Below are positions 35,001 to 44,143 of a stretch of 64,000 bases of DNA, one piece after another; the stretch's first letter is position 1; each line of letters opens with the position of its first letter. The translations under genes were made by a program, and so were the position numbers. The notes below the pieces were generated by a model. The model did not search any database. It was not told the DNA's origin and saw only the letters and a program-made list of their open reading frames with translations. Source of the DNA: Palsa-506 sp963836355 (GTDB lineage Bacteria > Actinomycetota > Actinomycetes > Streptosporangiales > Streptosporangiaceae); contig CAWIJO010000006.1 of the NCBI GenBank assembly GCA_963836355.1, forward strand, positions 620,001 through 684,000, in the 5' to 3' direction.

Positions 35001-38000
35001 GCCCCGCGGGCCGATGCTACGTTGGGCGGCGCCACCGACCCGACCGGCCTGGTCGGGCAGGCCGCCCGCCTGCAGCAGGCGCTCACCGCGCTCGCCCCGG
35101 CCGGGCCGATCGTGCTCGTTGCGCTCGGCGGCGCCGGGCACGCCGCCCGCCTGGCGGCCGACGCAGTTCCGGCCGTGACCCACCTGCTCACCCTTGGCAC
35201 TCCGTGGAGCCCGATCACCTTCGACACCGCACGCACCGGCGTCCCAGCCGACGCGCTGCGCCTGCTGAAGGCGCTCATCCCGGTTCCCGATCCGGCCGAC
35301 CCCGATGACGCCGACCTCGCTCGCGGGCGGGCGCTGATCACCGGGTCAATGGATGCGGTGCGCGGCCAGCCCTACATCGCGGACCTCGAGGCGGATCGGC
35401 CGATCACCCCAATCCGCGCCGACCTCAGCGCGGTCGCCGCCTTCGGCACGCTGACCGACGCCGCGGTGACCCGCGCCGTGACGGCGGTGTTCGCCGCCGG
35501 CCTCTCGGCCCGGGCCCGCGACCGTCTGCCAGCCGCGTTGAGCCCGCCCGACACCGCCTACGCCGGTATCCGAATCCCGTTCTCGTTCCTCACACCACCT
35601 GGCGGCCACGGCACGACGGTGACCGGCGCGGCCATGCTCACCCTGGGCAGCGCCGCCCGCAGCGGCCCCACGATCACCGCATCACCGGCCGTCCACCTCG
35701 AGCTGGACGTAGCCGACTCCGACGGCTGGCTGATCGGTGGTCCCGGGACCACGCCGGTCGGCGGCGCACTGCCCCTGGAGCTGCGCCGGGTCCGCCTCCT
35801 GGTCGACGTCGGGCTGCACGGCGGCGCGTCCGGCGCCCGTCTCGTGCTCGGCGAAGGGGCGGCTCTCGGCGCCGAGTGGGCCCAGCTCGTCGTCCAGCCG
35901 CCGGCCGGTGCCTCGGGTTCGATCGAGCCACTGCCGATGCTGCCCGAGGCGCGGGCGCTGATCAGCGCGCTGACCGCCAAGCTCGCCGGTGCAGTCGCAA
36001 CCAGCCCGGCCGGGCTGGTGTCGGCTTTGCTCAAGGCCGCCGGGCTGGCCGATGCCTCGGGTGCCCTCGTGCCGGACGCGCTCGACCACCTGCTGCACGA
36101 CCCGGCCGCCCAACTGGCCGCCGTGCCCAGGGCGGCGCTGATGGCCGCCCTGGCCGGCTTGATCCCCGCCCTGAGCACCACCGGCGATACGGTCCACCTG
36201 CAGCTGGGACCGCTGACGGTCGACGGTGATTTCGCGGCCAAGACGATCGGCGTCACCGCATCCGGCGACGGCTTGATCGCCTGGTCGGCCGGGGTCTCAT
36301 TCGACAGTGCCGGCCATCCGAGCGTGCAGGCCGGCCTCGGCGACGCCACCCGTGACGCGTTCGCGATCACTGCTCAGTCGGGCCCGCCGCGCGCCGAGCT
36401 CATCCGCCCGGGCGCGGCTGCTGTCGAGCTCTGGCCGAGTCCGGACGTCGATGGGCTGGGCCGCTTCGCCGTCGCCGCCGTGCCGGCCGAGGCTTTGCGG
36501 GTCGTGCTCGAGGGCCTGCGCACGATCCAGACCGGCCTCGGCACCGCCCTGGACGATCTCGCGTCGGCTCTCGGCATGCTGGCTCCCGCCGACGGCACCG
36601 GGCACCGGGCCGTCCTCGCGCCGTTGCGGCTCTTTGACGACCCGGCCGGCTGGTTCACCCAGGGTGGCGTGCTCAGCGCCGTCACCGGCGAGCCATTCGA
36701 CGCCGAACGCGTCATCGACCTGCTCGAAGCGCTCAAGCCCTTCGTCGGCCTGGACGGCACGCCTCGCGGCACCTGGCCGATCGCTGACGGCCTGCAGGTA
36801 ACGGCCACCAGCACCGCGGCCGGGGCCACCGTCGGCCTTTGGGTCGACACCGCGAGCTGGCTGGCCGACGACGCCGACCGGGCACCATTCGCGGCTGGGC
36901 TGAGTGCGTCGCTAGCCCTGACCCCATCCGGGCACCCGCGCCCTTCGGTCGAGGTTTTCCTCGGCATCCCCGACGGGCCGGGCGGCACCAGCACGCCCGA
37001 GCATCGCCGGGCCGCCCACGCCGTGGTCGACGGCTCAGGCCTGCGGCTGTTCCTGCGCCCGGCCACCGGCACCGACATCGAGATCTTCCCGCACCTGGCT
37101 GGGCTGGCGTCGCTGCTCGGAGCCGGGATCAACGCGGTCCTGCCCATCGCCTTGAACGAGCTCGCCAAGCTGTCGGGCGACTCGGTCCGGGACACGATCG
37201 CCAACCTCGTGAGCGCCGCCGGGCAAGGCCTGGCGATCGCCTCGACGGCATCGCCGGCGGTGTTCGACGGCGCCGCCATCAGGGCGCTGGCTGCCGACCC
37301 GGCGGCGTACCTGCGCGCCCATCTGGGTGACTTGCTGACCAAGGTGGTCGCCAGCCTCGACCCGTTGCTGCAGCAGATGCTCGGGCTGCCGGCCGGCCAG
37401 CACGTGGCAGTGCTGTCGGATACCGGGGTGATGACCGTGACGGTGCGGACCGTGGTCGTTACGGTGCAGACCGCGCCCTTCGCCGTGCAGGCAGCAGCGA
37501 GCGTCGACGGCCTGCCGGTGCTCGGTGCGGTGTCGCTGAGCCTGGCGGCCGACGCCACGGGGCTGACGGGCTGGTCGGCCGGGGCCGGACCGGCAGCGAT
37601 CGACCTCGGCGGCCCGGTGATCCGGCCATTCGCCCGGGCCTGCTACGCCACCCCCGGCGGCTGGCACGCCGAGATCGGGCTGGGCCTGGATGATCAGGGC
37701 CCCAGCGAGGTCGGTCATCGCGAGCTGGAAGCACGCTGGCGCCAGGCTGCCGGCCTCAGCATGCTCGTCACCACCCAAGCGGCCAGCAGTGTCACCGAGG
37801 ACGCCAGCCCGGCCACGATCGCGGAGGCGGCGATCGACGCGGTACTCGACCTGGTCGGCGGCTGGGTGCTGGGGGCCGACGAGGTCATCGACCTGCTTGG
37901 CAACGCCGTCGGCGGTAAGACGGTCGGCTTCGTCCTGCAGGGCTCGATCCTCGACCCGGCCGCACCGCTGACCGCGCCGCGCCTGCTGCCCGGACTGCTC

Positions 38001-41000
38001 GACGGCTGGCCCGCCAAGGCGCTGACCCTGGCGACCCAGCTGGCCGCGGCCGCGCCGGCGGTGACGATCGGGCCATTCGCCCTTGGCATTGTCAGCCCCG
38101 ATGGCAGGCTCGGGATCTCGCTCACCGCGGCCGACGCGGCCGGGATCGACCTCACCGGCGCCGATAACGATTTGTCGCTTCACCTGGAAGTCGATGCGTC
38201 CTGGATCGACCCGCCCGCCCCGCCCGGCATTGTCATCAGCCTGCTCACCGTCAGCGGTGCGGAGGTCACGCCGACCCCGGGGATCGCCATCGACGGGATC
38301 GGCGTGCGGCTGGGCAAGAACAGCGGCCCGCTGATCGATGAGGGCCTGCGGCTGGATTCGGTCGCTGTGCACCTGTTCGGCAGCATCCAGCTCGACTCGT
38401 CGCAGCACATCACCTACGGCGGTGGCTTCGAATTCGAGCTCGGCGGGCTTGCGGTGCCGCTCGGCAGTGGCGGCGGCGACAACGCCGTCGCGAAGGGGAT
38501 CATCCACGACGCCGGGGGCAGTGGCAGCCCACCCCGCCCGGCCTTCAGCCCGGCGGTCGCGGTTCAGGATCACGGCTCCGGCGTCGAGGTCAGCCTGTCG
38601 GCCGGGAGCGGCGACGGCCCGTGGTTCTTCCCCATCCAGCGCGCGTTCGGCCCGGTGTACCTCGGGGAGATCGGCCTGGGCATCGACTACCGCCAGGGCA
38701 TCTTGCCCCGTCAGCTCGAGATGATCAGCCTCTATCTCGACGGCCAGGTGTCCCTGCTCGGCCTCACCGCCGCGGTCGACAAGCTGCGCTTCGGCTACCA
38801 CGTCTCGCGCCCGTTCTTCGACCCGACTTCGTGGGAAGTAGATGTCGACGGCTTCGCGATCTCCAGCGACATTGGCGGGCTGAGCCTGGCCGGCGGGCTG
38901 CGCAAGTTCCCGCTCGACGCGCCACTCGCGGGAGTCGAGTACCTGGGCATGCTCAAGATCGGCTTCGGCAGCTACGGTCTCGACCTGTTCGGCGGGTACG
39001 CGCACCCGACCACGGCAGCCGGTGCCCAGTTCGCGTCGTTCTTCGCCTTCGGTGCGCTGCACGCCCCGATCGGCGGGCCGCCGGCCTTCTTCATCACCGG
39101 CATCGCGGCCGGTTTCGGCATCAACCGCGACCTGGTCACACCCGACATCGACCACATCACCACGCACCCGTTCATGCAGGCGCTCCGGGCACTCGGTCCC
39201 GAGCCCGAGCCCATGCAGCAACTGCAGCAGATGCGGGCGATTGTGCCGCCGGCGCAGGGGGAGTACTGGGTCGCGGCCGGGATCAGTTTCACCAGCTTCG
39301 TGCTGGTCACCGGCGAGCTCCTGGTGACCGTCCAGTTCGGCGACGGGCTGGACCTCGCGATCCTGGGCCTGGCCCGCATCCAGCTGCCGGAGCCTGTGAT
39401 ACCGCTCGTCAATATCGAGCTGGCCCTGCTGGCCCGGTTCTCCTCGACCGAGGGCACTTTGCTCGTCCAGGCGCAGCTGACCGAGAACTCCTATGTCCTG
39501 GCCCCGTCCGTGCACCTCACCGGTGGTTTCGCCTTCCAGACCTGGTGGAAAGGCCCGAACGCCGGCCAAGTGGTCGTGACGATCGGCGGCTACCACCCGC
39601 GCTTCCATCACGACGGCTACCCAGTTGTGCCCCGGGTCGGCCTCAACTGGTCGCCGATCGATGAGATCAGCATCATCGGCGGCGCCTACTTCGCCATCTG
39701 CTCCGAGGCGATCATGGCGGGCATCAGCCTGCAGGTCACCGCGGAACTCGGCCCGGCCCACGCCAAGCTCAGCTTCGGTGGCGACGCGATCGTCTACTTC
39801 GACCCGTTCTGGTTCCAGGTCGACGTGTACGCCGAGGCCGAGATCGGCATCACCATCTGGCTGCTGTTCGGCAGCATCGACCTCGACGTTCATCTCGGTT
39901 TCGACGTCACCGTCGAGGGGCCGCCCGTCCATGTCGAGGGGCACTTCAGCGTGGCCGGCATCTCGATCCCGTTCGAGTTCGGCGACAGGACCAACCCGGC
40001 CGACAAGGCGCTGGACGGCCCGGCGTTCGCGGCCAAGTACCTGCGCGGCGACGCGAAGGCCCAGGTGCTGCAGGCCGCGGTGCTGCGCGGCGGGCTGACC
40101 GCCGGCAGGTCGAGCGCCGCCGGATCGGGCGGGGTCGACAAGCCGCCGGATGGCAGCGCTGAGCATCCCTTCCGGGTCGTGCCGGAGTTCCAGCTGACCT
40201 TCGTCTCGATCGTCCCCGTCGTGACGATGACACTGACCGGCGGCGGGAACACCCACTCGGTGGCGTCGAACGCGCCGGGGCTCGGGGTGGCCCCGATGTA
40301 CTCGGCAAGCCTGGACACCGCGCTGTCGATCGCGCTCGCCTCGCTGGACGGGCAGGACTTCGGCCTCAGCGGGATCGCACTGGCGGCGCGGCCGGGTGCG
40401 GCGTTCCCCAAGGGCGTCTGGGGACAGGCGCAGAACCCGCAGGCCAAGACCGTCCCGGCCGGCGACATCATCCCGGCCTCGGACGGCCTCACCATCGACA
40501 CGACGATCCCGGATAGCCACTTCACCGGCGCCCCGCCGATCGATTACCACCAGGTAGAGCTGCCACTGGACGGCCGCAAGCCGCTGCCCTTCGTCACCAA
40601 CACCGCTCAGACCAACGAACGCGTCACGCAGGCGATCGCACTCAAATCCGCTGCCAGCGTGTTCGCCGAAGGGGTCGTCGACGACACAGTGCGCTTCGAA
40701 CGGGCCGCGGTCGTGCTCGCCGGCGGGGGCAGCGGGCGGACGACGGTCGCCGCGCTGCGCGGCGAGCGGGCCGCCGCACCGTCCTTCGGTTCACTGGCCG
40801 ACGACATGCAGGACGCGCCCGCCGCGGTCTCGCCCACGGTCACTCCGGTCGTCGTCGATCGCACACCGCCGCCGCCCGTGCGCTTCAACCCGATCGTCAA
40901 GGCAGTGCTGGGCGTGCCGCTCTCGCTCACGCTGGACCGGCCGCCCGGCACGAGCGTGAAGGATCCGGGCAGAGCGGTCGCAGCACCGCCACCGACGCTG

Positions 41001-42143
41001 GCTTCGGTGAGCACGTCCGTGCTCGGCAGCACCCAGGTAGCGCTGTCGGTGCTGCCTCGCTCGGGTGCCGACAACCAGACCACGATCCTGCCGACGGGGG
41101 TAGCGCCCCTGACCCGGTTGGCGTCAGCATCGGTGGCCGCGGTGGCCAACGCCCAGCCGGCCCCGGCCGCGGCCGGCCGGCTAGTCACGCTGGCCTCCGG
41201 GCTGACCGGCACCCAGACACTCGCGAACACCGGTGACCCGGCGGTGGTCAACGAAGGCGAGCTGGCCGTGATCACAGTGGCGCAGCGCCCGGCCGGCCCT
41301 GCGCCGGACACGCTGACGGCCATGGACGGCGCCACCCGGCTGCTCAGCCTGGCCGCCAGCGGCCGGCCAGTCGATGATCAGGTCGTCGGCGCCGACGGTG
41401 CAGCCGCGACGGTGCAGCTGCCCAACGAGACCGAGCGGGTGATCGTCGTCGGGCTTGGCGCGGACACGAGTGCGGCGGGAACGTTGCCGGGCTGGTACGC
41501 CGGGCAATCTCTGCCCTTGCTCGGCTGGGGCACGGCGCTGTGCGGCGGGGCGGTCATCTCGGTCCAGGGCACCCGCATCGGCGCCAACCGCGAGCTCGCC
41601 GACGGTGGCTGGGTACTGGCCTCGTCGCTCGTCGCGGCCGCCCAGGTCACGACGTCCTTCACCGACCCGGTCAGCGCGGTCGCCGTCGCGGTCGATGACT
41701 ATCTCGGGGCAGATGCGGCCGGCACCATCTCGATCCGGCTGCTCGACGCCAGCCGGGTGCTGGACGCGGCTGGGGTAGACCCGCTGCCACCGCTGGCACT
41801 GGTTGACGGCGTGCGCACGATCCTCGTCTACGCGATCACCGCGACCGGGCCGGAGCCGGCGGTGCTGGTCGAGGACTGCGGCGGCGGGCAACTGGCCGGA
41901 GTGCTCGGTTCGGTCGACGGCCCGGCGGCGCTCGCCGCGCTGCTGGCAACCCAGGGGATCGAATCCGCCGTATCGCAACCGCTCGTCGGCGGACCCGGGC
42001 AGCGACGGGTGCGGTACACGCTGGGCGACGGCCCGATCGTTACGCCCGCCGCGGCGCCGACGGAACAGACCACCGCCGGGAAGGCGGTGCCGGCCAACAA
42101 GGCGGCACCTGAGCAGGCAGCGCCCGGGAAGAGAGCACGATGA
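32094..42143 (+). CDS. Giant DUF6603-like protein, 3349 aa
   Basis: One uninterrupted 10-kb frame (about 340 kDa). No signal peptide, membrane helix or sorting signal is visible. Residues 1-1990 are built of alternating amphipathic strands and a recurrent helical block ending in a DP motif (ADPLSTLSAWW about 490, ADPVGALKSWL about 735, HDPAAQL about 1338, DDPAGWF about 1515, ADPAAYLRAHL about 1735). Residues about 935-1060 resemble an alpha/beta-hydrolase, but the nucleophile elbow reads ALGGAG, without Ser. Residues about 2175-2630 match DUF6603: FGPVYLGEIGLGIDY, GGYHPRFHHDGYPVVPRVGL, ISIIGGAYFAICSEAIMAG. The tail is low-complexity followed by a strand-rich domain. Its stop overlaps the next ATG. 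DUF6603 is uncharacterised as far as I know. Confidence 0.88.
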   Translation: MTNLPALDPEIIDLGLAIGLLTPSGSGVELDSGWFADPGTQLTGVLADDNRRGALIRFADAVLAKGNHSEQGGVVLVPVVNLRELSDDETLPDVVVSVSLDASPANYTEVGLAAALTTIDPASTTQVAIPLYRAAKTGKTVPQAFALLDGGVVKLATELTLQTATPSIDDFGLAGVSVAVETALTGGSPPSFTLALKGLHLPGAASSSDVQIGGPGVSVQDSLLSLVLGLVRQSADALTGAAATQAKAMLDLLGLGNATGIPPLPVEGLRAHGVSALQSWFVAVMGVKSARAAWLGSLSTVLGGTPVIDNLTTAYVDIPIGSGPVSARLSLAASTGASGHLLITPALGLTLRTDVAGAITIGAEAKATLFTLDVASRSITAAPEAEFVLTCAGTGAGAKLLASPVAQIGSLRLGLALVGGEPRALIQLLDVDVESQHHDVLDLSTPDAAVAAAGQVAGSLIAAALAALGDAGTELAGLLGLTPPAGVTAIDGAKLLADPLSTLSAWWHDLMTAQAARVPDVLTHLRNLIIGPLQLAAGDVVTGTGTAADPWSIPVLTRLSIDCWLDGSRLTVAPTLSLRAARTLAGGCTTVLTQLRVGLLRVDLAAQQAQFPVSIDFTARLRATGGTQARLALGPAAIVADFIGLHAGWSPDGGIAVEFLAPNLGIDAGDTPIPLALPTIDANGHLDVAPEAWTSVEALIGVLAASSARGWLADLADLAGWNPASADPPALSMAELVADPVGALKSWLAGLVTDSDQLATLTATLAHFFGGTRQGLAGIFAGSGTPSDPWLATLGGSAELPQLAVWLGPDGPVAAAAQASDAIRQWRPGMTGLSTDALASAVADEARAGPEVALLAAGRAQLASGLQALAGRWTGTDGLAGPPSAPVTGLITILRPDITFDQLATQPLGPLLPGGLPPGAVVVRVAVSAPTDLPWTAPAGQLLDLTAPGIAPASFTVAAPATGDWAIALAPRADATLGGATDPTGLVGQAARLQQALTALAPAGPIVLVALGGAGHAARLAADAVPAVTHLLTLGTPWSPITFDTARTGVPADALRLLKALIPVPDPADPDDADLARGRALITGSMDAVRGQPYIADLEADRPITPIRADLSAVAAFGTLTDAAVTRAVTAVFAAGLSARARDRLPAALSPPDTAYAGIRIPFSFLTPPGGHGTTVTGAAMLTLGSAARSGPTITASPAVHLELDVADSDGWLIGGPGTTPVGGALPLELRRVRLLVDVGLHGGASGARLVLGEGAALGAEWAQLVVQPPAGASGSIEPLPMLPEARALISALTAKLAGAVATSPAGLVSALLKAAGLADASGALVPDALDHLLHDPAAQLAAVPRAALMAALAGLIPALSTTGDTVHLQLGPLTVDGDFAAKTIGVTASGDGLIAWSAGVSFDSAGHPSVQAGLGDATRDAFAITAQSGPPRAELIRPGAAAVELWPSPDVDGLGRFAVAAVPAEALRVVLEGLRTIQTGLGTALDDLASALGMLAPADGTGHRAVLAPLRLFDDPAGWFTQGGVLSAVTGEPFDAERVIDLLEALKPFVGLDGTPRGTWPIADGLQVTATSTAAGATVGLWVDTASWLADDADRAPFAAGLSASLALTPSGHPRPSVEVFLGIPDGPGGTSTPEHRRAAHAVVDGSGLRLFLRPATGTDIEIFPHLAGLASLLGAGINAVLPIALNELAKLSGDSVRDTIANLVSAAGQGLAIASTASPAVFDGAAIRALAADPAAYLRAHLGDLLTKVVASLDPLLQQMLGLPAGQHVAVLSDTGVMTVTVRTVVVTVQTAPFAVQAAASVDGLPVLGAVSLSLAADATGLTGWSAGAGPAAIDLGGPVIRPFARACYATPGGWHAEIGLGLDDQGPSEVGHRELEARWRQAAGLSMLVTTQAASSVTEDASPATIAEAAIDAVLDLVGGWVLGADEVIDLLGNAVGGKTVGFVLQGSILDPAAPLTAPRLLPGLLDGWPAKALTLATQLAAAAPAVTIGPFALGIVSPDGRLGISLTAADAAGIDLTGADNDLSLHLEVDASWIDPPAPPGIVISLLTVSGAEVTPTPGIAIDGIGVRLGKNSGPLIDEGLRLDSVAVHLFGSIQLDSSQHITYGGGFEFELGGLAVPLGSGGGDNAVAKGIIHDAGGSGSPPRPAFSPAVAVQDHGSGVEVSLSAGSGDGPWFFPIQRAFGPVYLGEIGLGIDYRQGILPRQLEMISLYLDGQVSLLGLTAAVDKLRFGYHVSRPFFDPTSWEVDVDGFAISSDIGGLSLAGGLRKFPLDAPLAGVEYLGMLKIGFGSYGLDLFGGYAHPTTAAGAQFASFFAFGALHAPIGGPPAFFITGIAAGFGINRDLVTPDIDHITTHPFMQALRALGPEPEPMQQLQQMRAIVPPAQGEYWVAAGISFTSFVLVTGELLVTVQFGDGLDLAILGLARIQLPEPVIPLVNIELALLARFSSTEGTLLVQAQLTENSYVLAPSVHLTGGFAFQTWWKGPNAGQVVVTIGGYHPRFHHDGYPVVPRVGLNWSPIDEISIIGGAYFAICSEAIMAGISLQVTAELGPAHAKLSFGGDAIVYFDPFWFQVDVYAEAEIGITIWLLFGSIDLDVHLGFDVTVEGPPVHVEGHFSVAGISIPFEFGDRTNPADKALDGPAFAAKYLRGDAKAQVLQAAVLRGGLTAGRSSAAGSGGVDKPPDGSAEHPFRVVPEFQLTFVSIVPVVTMTLTGGGNTHSVASNAPGLGVAPMYSASLDTALSIALASLDGQDFGLSGIALAARPGAAFPKGVWGQAQNPQAKTVPAGDIIPASDGLTIDTTIPDSHFTGAPPIDYHQVELPLDGRKPLPFVTNTAQTNERVTQAIALKSAASVFAEGVVDDTVRFERAAVVLAGGGSGRTTVAALRGERAAAPSFGSLADDMQDAPAAVSPTVTPVVVDRTPPPPVRFNPIVKAVLGVPLSLTLDRPPGTSVKDPGRAVAAPPPTLASVSTSVLGSTQVALSVLPRSGADNQTTILPTGVAPLTRLASASVAAVANAQPAPAAAGRLVTLASGLTGTQTLANTGDPAVVNEGELAVITVAQRPAGPAPDTLTAMDGATRLLSLAASGRPVDDQVVGADGAAATVQLPNETERVIVVGLGADTSAAGTLPGWYAGQSLPLLGWGTALCGGAVISVQGTRIGANRELADGGWVLASSLVAAAQVTTSFTDPVSAVAVAVDDYLGADAAGTISIRLLDASRVLDAAGVDPLPPLALVDGVRTILVYAITATGPEPAVLVEDCGGGQLAGVLGSVDGPAALAALLATQGIESAVSQPLVGGPGQRRVRYTLGDGPIVTPAAAPTEQTTAGKAVPANKAAPEQAAPGKRAR

Positions 42144-44143
42144 CAACGCCCGGATTTTTCGAGCTCTACCCGTCCGCGCGGCCGGCCCTGCCGGCCGGCA
42201 GCTACACGGCATCGAGCACCAGCGCGCTGAGCGCCAGCCCGCCGGCCGGAGCCGACGGCACCATTCCAGTCGACGGCACCCAGTTCAAGCTGCACATCGA
42301 CGCGCCCCGCTACGTCCTGCCGCCCGACCAGATCCTGTCGACCTTCCCGCCGGCGGGGTCGCAGGGCGACTGGCGCGAGCGGCTACCCCAGATCGTGCTG
42401 AAACGGCGCACGCTGCCGTGGGAACGCAACCCCAAATCCGGTCAGCTGCCCGAGACGCCCCCGCCATGGCTGGCCCTGATCGTGCTAAGCGAGGGTGAAG
42501 GGTTGCTCAGCACCGACGTCGACGTCTCCCAGTGCGTCACGCCAGGCGTCGATCTGGGCCCGGACGCCGACGTCGCCACGGGCAAGTACCTGGAAGTCAG
42601 CCAGGACATCATCGACGCGGTGTTCCCGTGCCAGGACGAACTGGACCTGCTCTGCCACGTCCGCAAGGTTGACCTGAGCGACACCGAACTAGCTCTGGGC
42701 GACGACGACGGCTACCTGGCCGTAGTGATCGCCAACCGCCTGCCGCAGCCCGCGCCGCCGATTGCCCCGGCCGGCGACCCGCAGCCCCGTAAGTACACGG
42801 CCTATCTGATCAACCTTGAGGAGCAAACCACGAAGCTGCCCGCCACCGAACCCGAACCTGTCTTCCAGTTCGACGCGACGCTGCAGTTCGCCGACGCCAA
42901 GTACCAGGTCAAGGCGCCGAACGCCTCGCTCGATCAGATCGCTATGCAGCTCGGCCCGGGCGCCCGCGAGCAGGCTCAGCTGCCCGGCGCTGAGCGGGCG
43001 ATCGCGCCGCTGGCCGCCAGCACTGAACTGATCGCGTACGGCACCGGCAAGGGCCTGGAGACCGCTGCGTCGTCCTGGGCGACCGGGCCGGCGAAGGCCG
43101 GCGCCAAGAGTTCGGGCGATCTCGCGATGGCCAGTGGCTACAAGCTCGGCCTGAACCAGGGCGTGGTCGTGTTCGCGGAGCAGCGGGTGCGCTTTCCGGT
43201 CCTCGTCTCGTGGGACTTCACCTGCACCGGTGACGGCGGTTTCGAGCGGCTGATGAACGAGCTGGACGTCGGCCTGCTCGGCACGCTCGACACCGACCAG
43301 CCGGCGCCGCTGCCGGAGGTGGCCCTGACCGGGCACGTCGCGCTGTCGCACCGCACGCGGCATGGCGACCCGGCGCGGTCGTGGTACCGCGGCCCGCTCG
43401 GCCCGCAGCCGACGGTTCGCACCGGGCCAGTCGACGGCCTGCTGACGATGGCCCACGTCTCCGATCAGCTGCGCAAGGTGGTCCCGGACGGGCGCGAGGA
43501 CATCTCACTGGCCGCGATGTTCGAGATCGGGCGGCTGCTGACCCTGAGCAAGCCAACCCTGGTGGCCGCGATGATGGACTGGCGCCGCGAGCTGTTCGGG
43601 GCGGCGCGCGCCCGCGAGCTGGCCGACCTGCTGGCCGGTGATCTGCTGGCCGGCATCGGCACCGGCCTCATCGGCGGACGGTCGGCGCTGGAGTCGCTGG
43701 TGCGCACCCACCTGGTGGGTGCCTTCACTGCCGCGGCGCCCGGTGCGCTGGCCCCGACCGCGCAGCTGGTCACCGCGGCCCGGGTGCCCGAGGACCTGCA
43801 GGGACTAACGGGACCCGCCGTACTGCAGGGGCTCGGGGCCGACCCGCAGACCGTCTATGCGGCGACCAGGCAGTCCGGGCCGGAGGGCATGGGCCAGGTG
43901 CCACTGGCGACCGCGCCCACCAGCGGCCGGCCGGTCTCGACCGACCGGCTGGCGATGGCCCGGCTGAACAACCATCTCAGCGACCGGGTCGACGCGCTGA
44001 CGGTCGACTCCCTCAAACTCGTCCCGGTGCCAGCACCCGGCGCGGCGCCCGCTGCTGGACCTGTGTTGCGGCGGAGCCAGCGCAAGGACGGTCTCGACCG
44101 ATTGATCGAGCAGGCCAGTGATGCACACGGCGCTGGGGAGTGA
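42140..44143 (+). CDS. Operon protein, 667 aa, unknown function
   Basis: It starts at an ATG overlapping the megaprotein stop (ATGA), so translation is coupled. The N-terminus (FFELYPSARPALPAGSYTAS) leads into a beta domain with FKLHIDAPRYVLPPDQILST, FPPAGSQGDWRERLPQIVLK and RRTLPWERNP, then PPWLALIVLSEGEG. This R-TLPWER...PWLAL-VL signature looks like a conserved domain that I cannot name. The middle part has ELIAYGTGKGLETAAS and VRFPVLVSWDFTCTGDGGFE. The C-terminal 250 residues are helical (ISLAAMFEIGRLLTLSKPTL, VAAMMDWRRELFGAARAREL). No signal peptide or catalytic motif is visible. It is soluble and probably assembles with its neighbours. Confidence 0.82.
   Translation: MTTPGFFELYPSARPALPAGSYTASSTSALSASPPAGADGTIPVDGTQFKLHIDAPRYVLPPDQILSTFPPAGSQGDWRERLPQIVLKRRTLPWERNPKSGQLPETPPPWLALIVLSEGEGLLSTDVDVSQCVTPGVDLGPDADVATGKYLEVSQDIIDAVFPCQDELDLLCHVRKVDLSDTELALGDDDGYLAVVIANRLPQPAPPIAPAGDPQPRKYTAYLINLEEQTTKLPATEPEPVFQFDATLQFADAKYQVKAPNASLDQIAMQLGPGAREQAQLPGAERAIAPLAASTELIAYGTGKGLETAASSWATGPAKAGAKSSGDLAMASGYKLGLNQGVVVFAEQRVRFPVLVSWDFTCTGDGGFERLMNELDVGLLGTLDTDQPAPLPEVALTGHVALSHRTRHGDPARSWYRGPLGPQPTVRTGPVDGLLTMAHVSDQLRKVVPDGREDISLAAMFEIGRLLTLSKPTLVAAMMDWRRELFGAARARELADLLAGDLLAGIGTGLIGGRSALESLVRTHLVGAFTAAAPGALAPTAQLVTAARVPEDLQGLTGPAVLQGLGADPQTVYAATRQSGPEGMGQVPLATAPTSGRPVSTDRLAMARLNNHLSDRVDALTVDSLKLVPVPAPGAAPAAGPVLRRSQRKDGLDRLIEQASDAHGAGE

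Noticed and set aside
37035..40550. A 1171-codon open frame on the minus strand under the megaprotein gene
   Set aside because: Composition is Arg/Asp/Gly/Val noise typical of the antisense of high-GC coding DNA. The plus-strand gene has clear domains and coupled neighbours.
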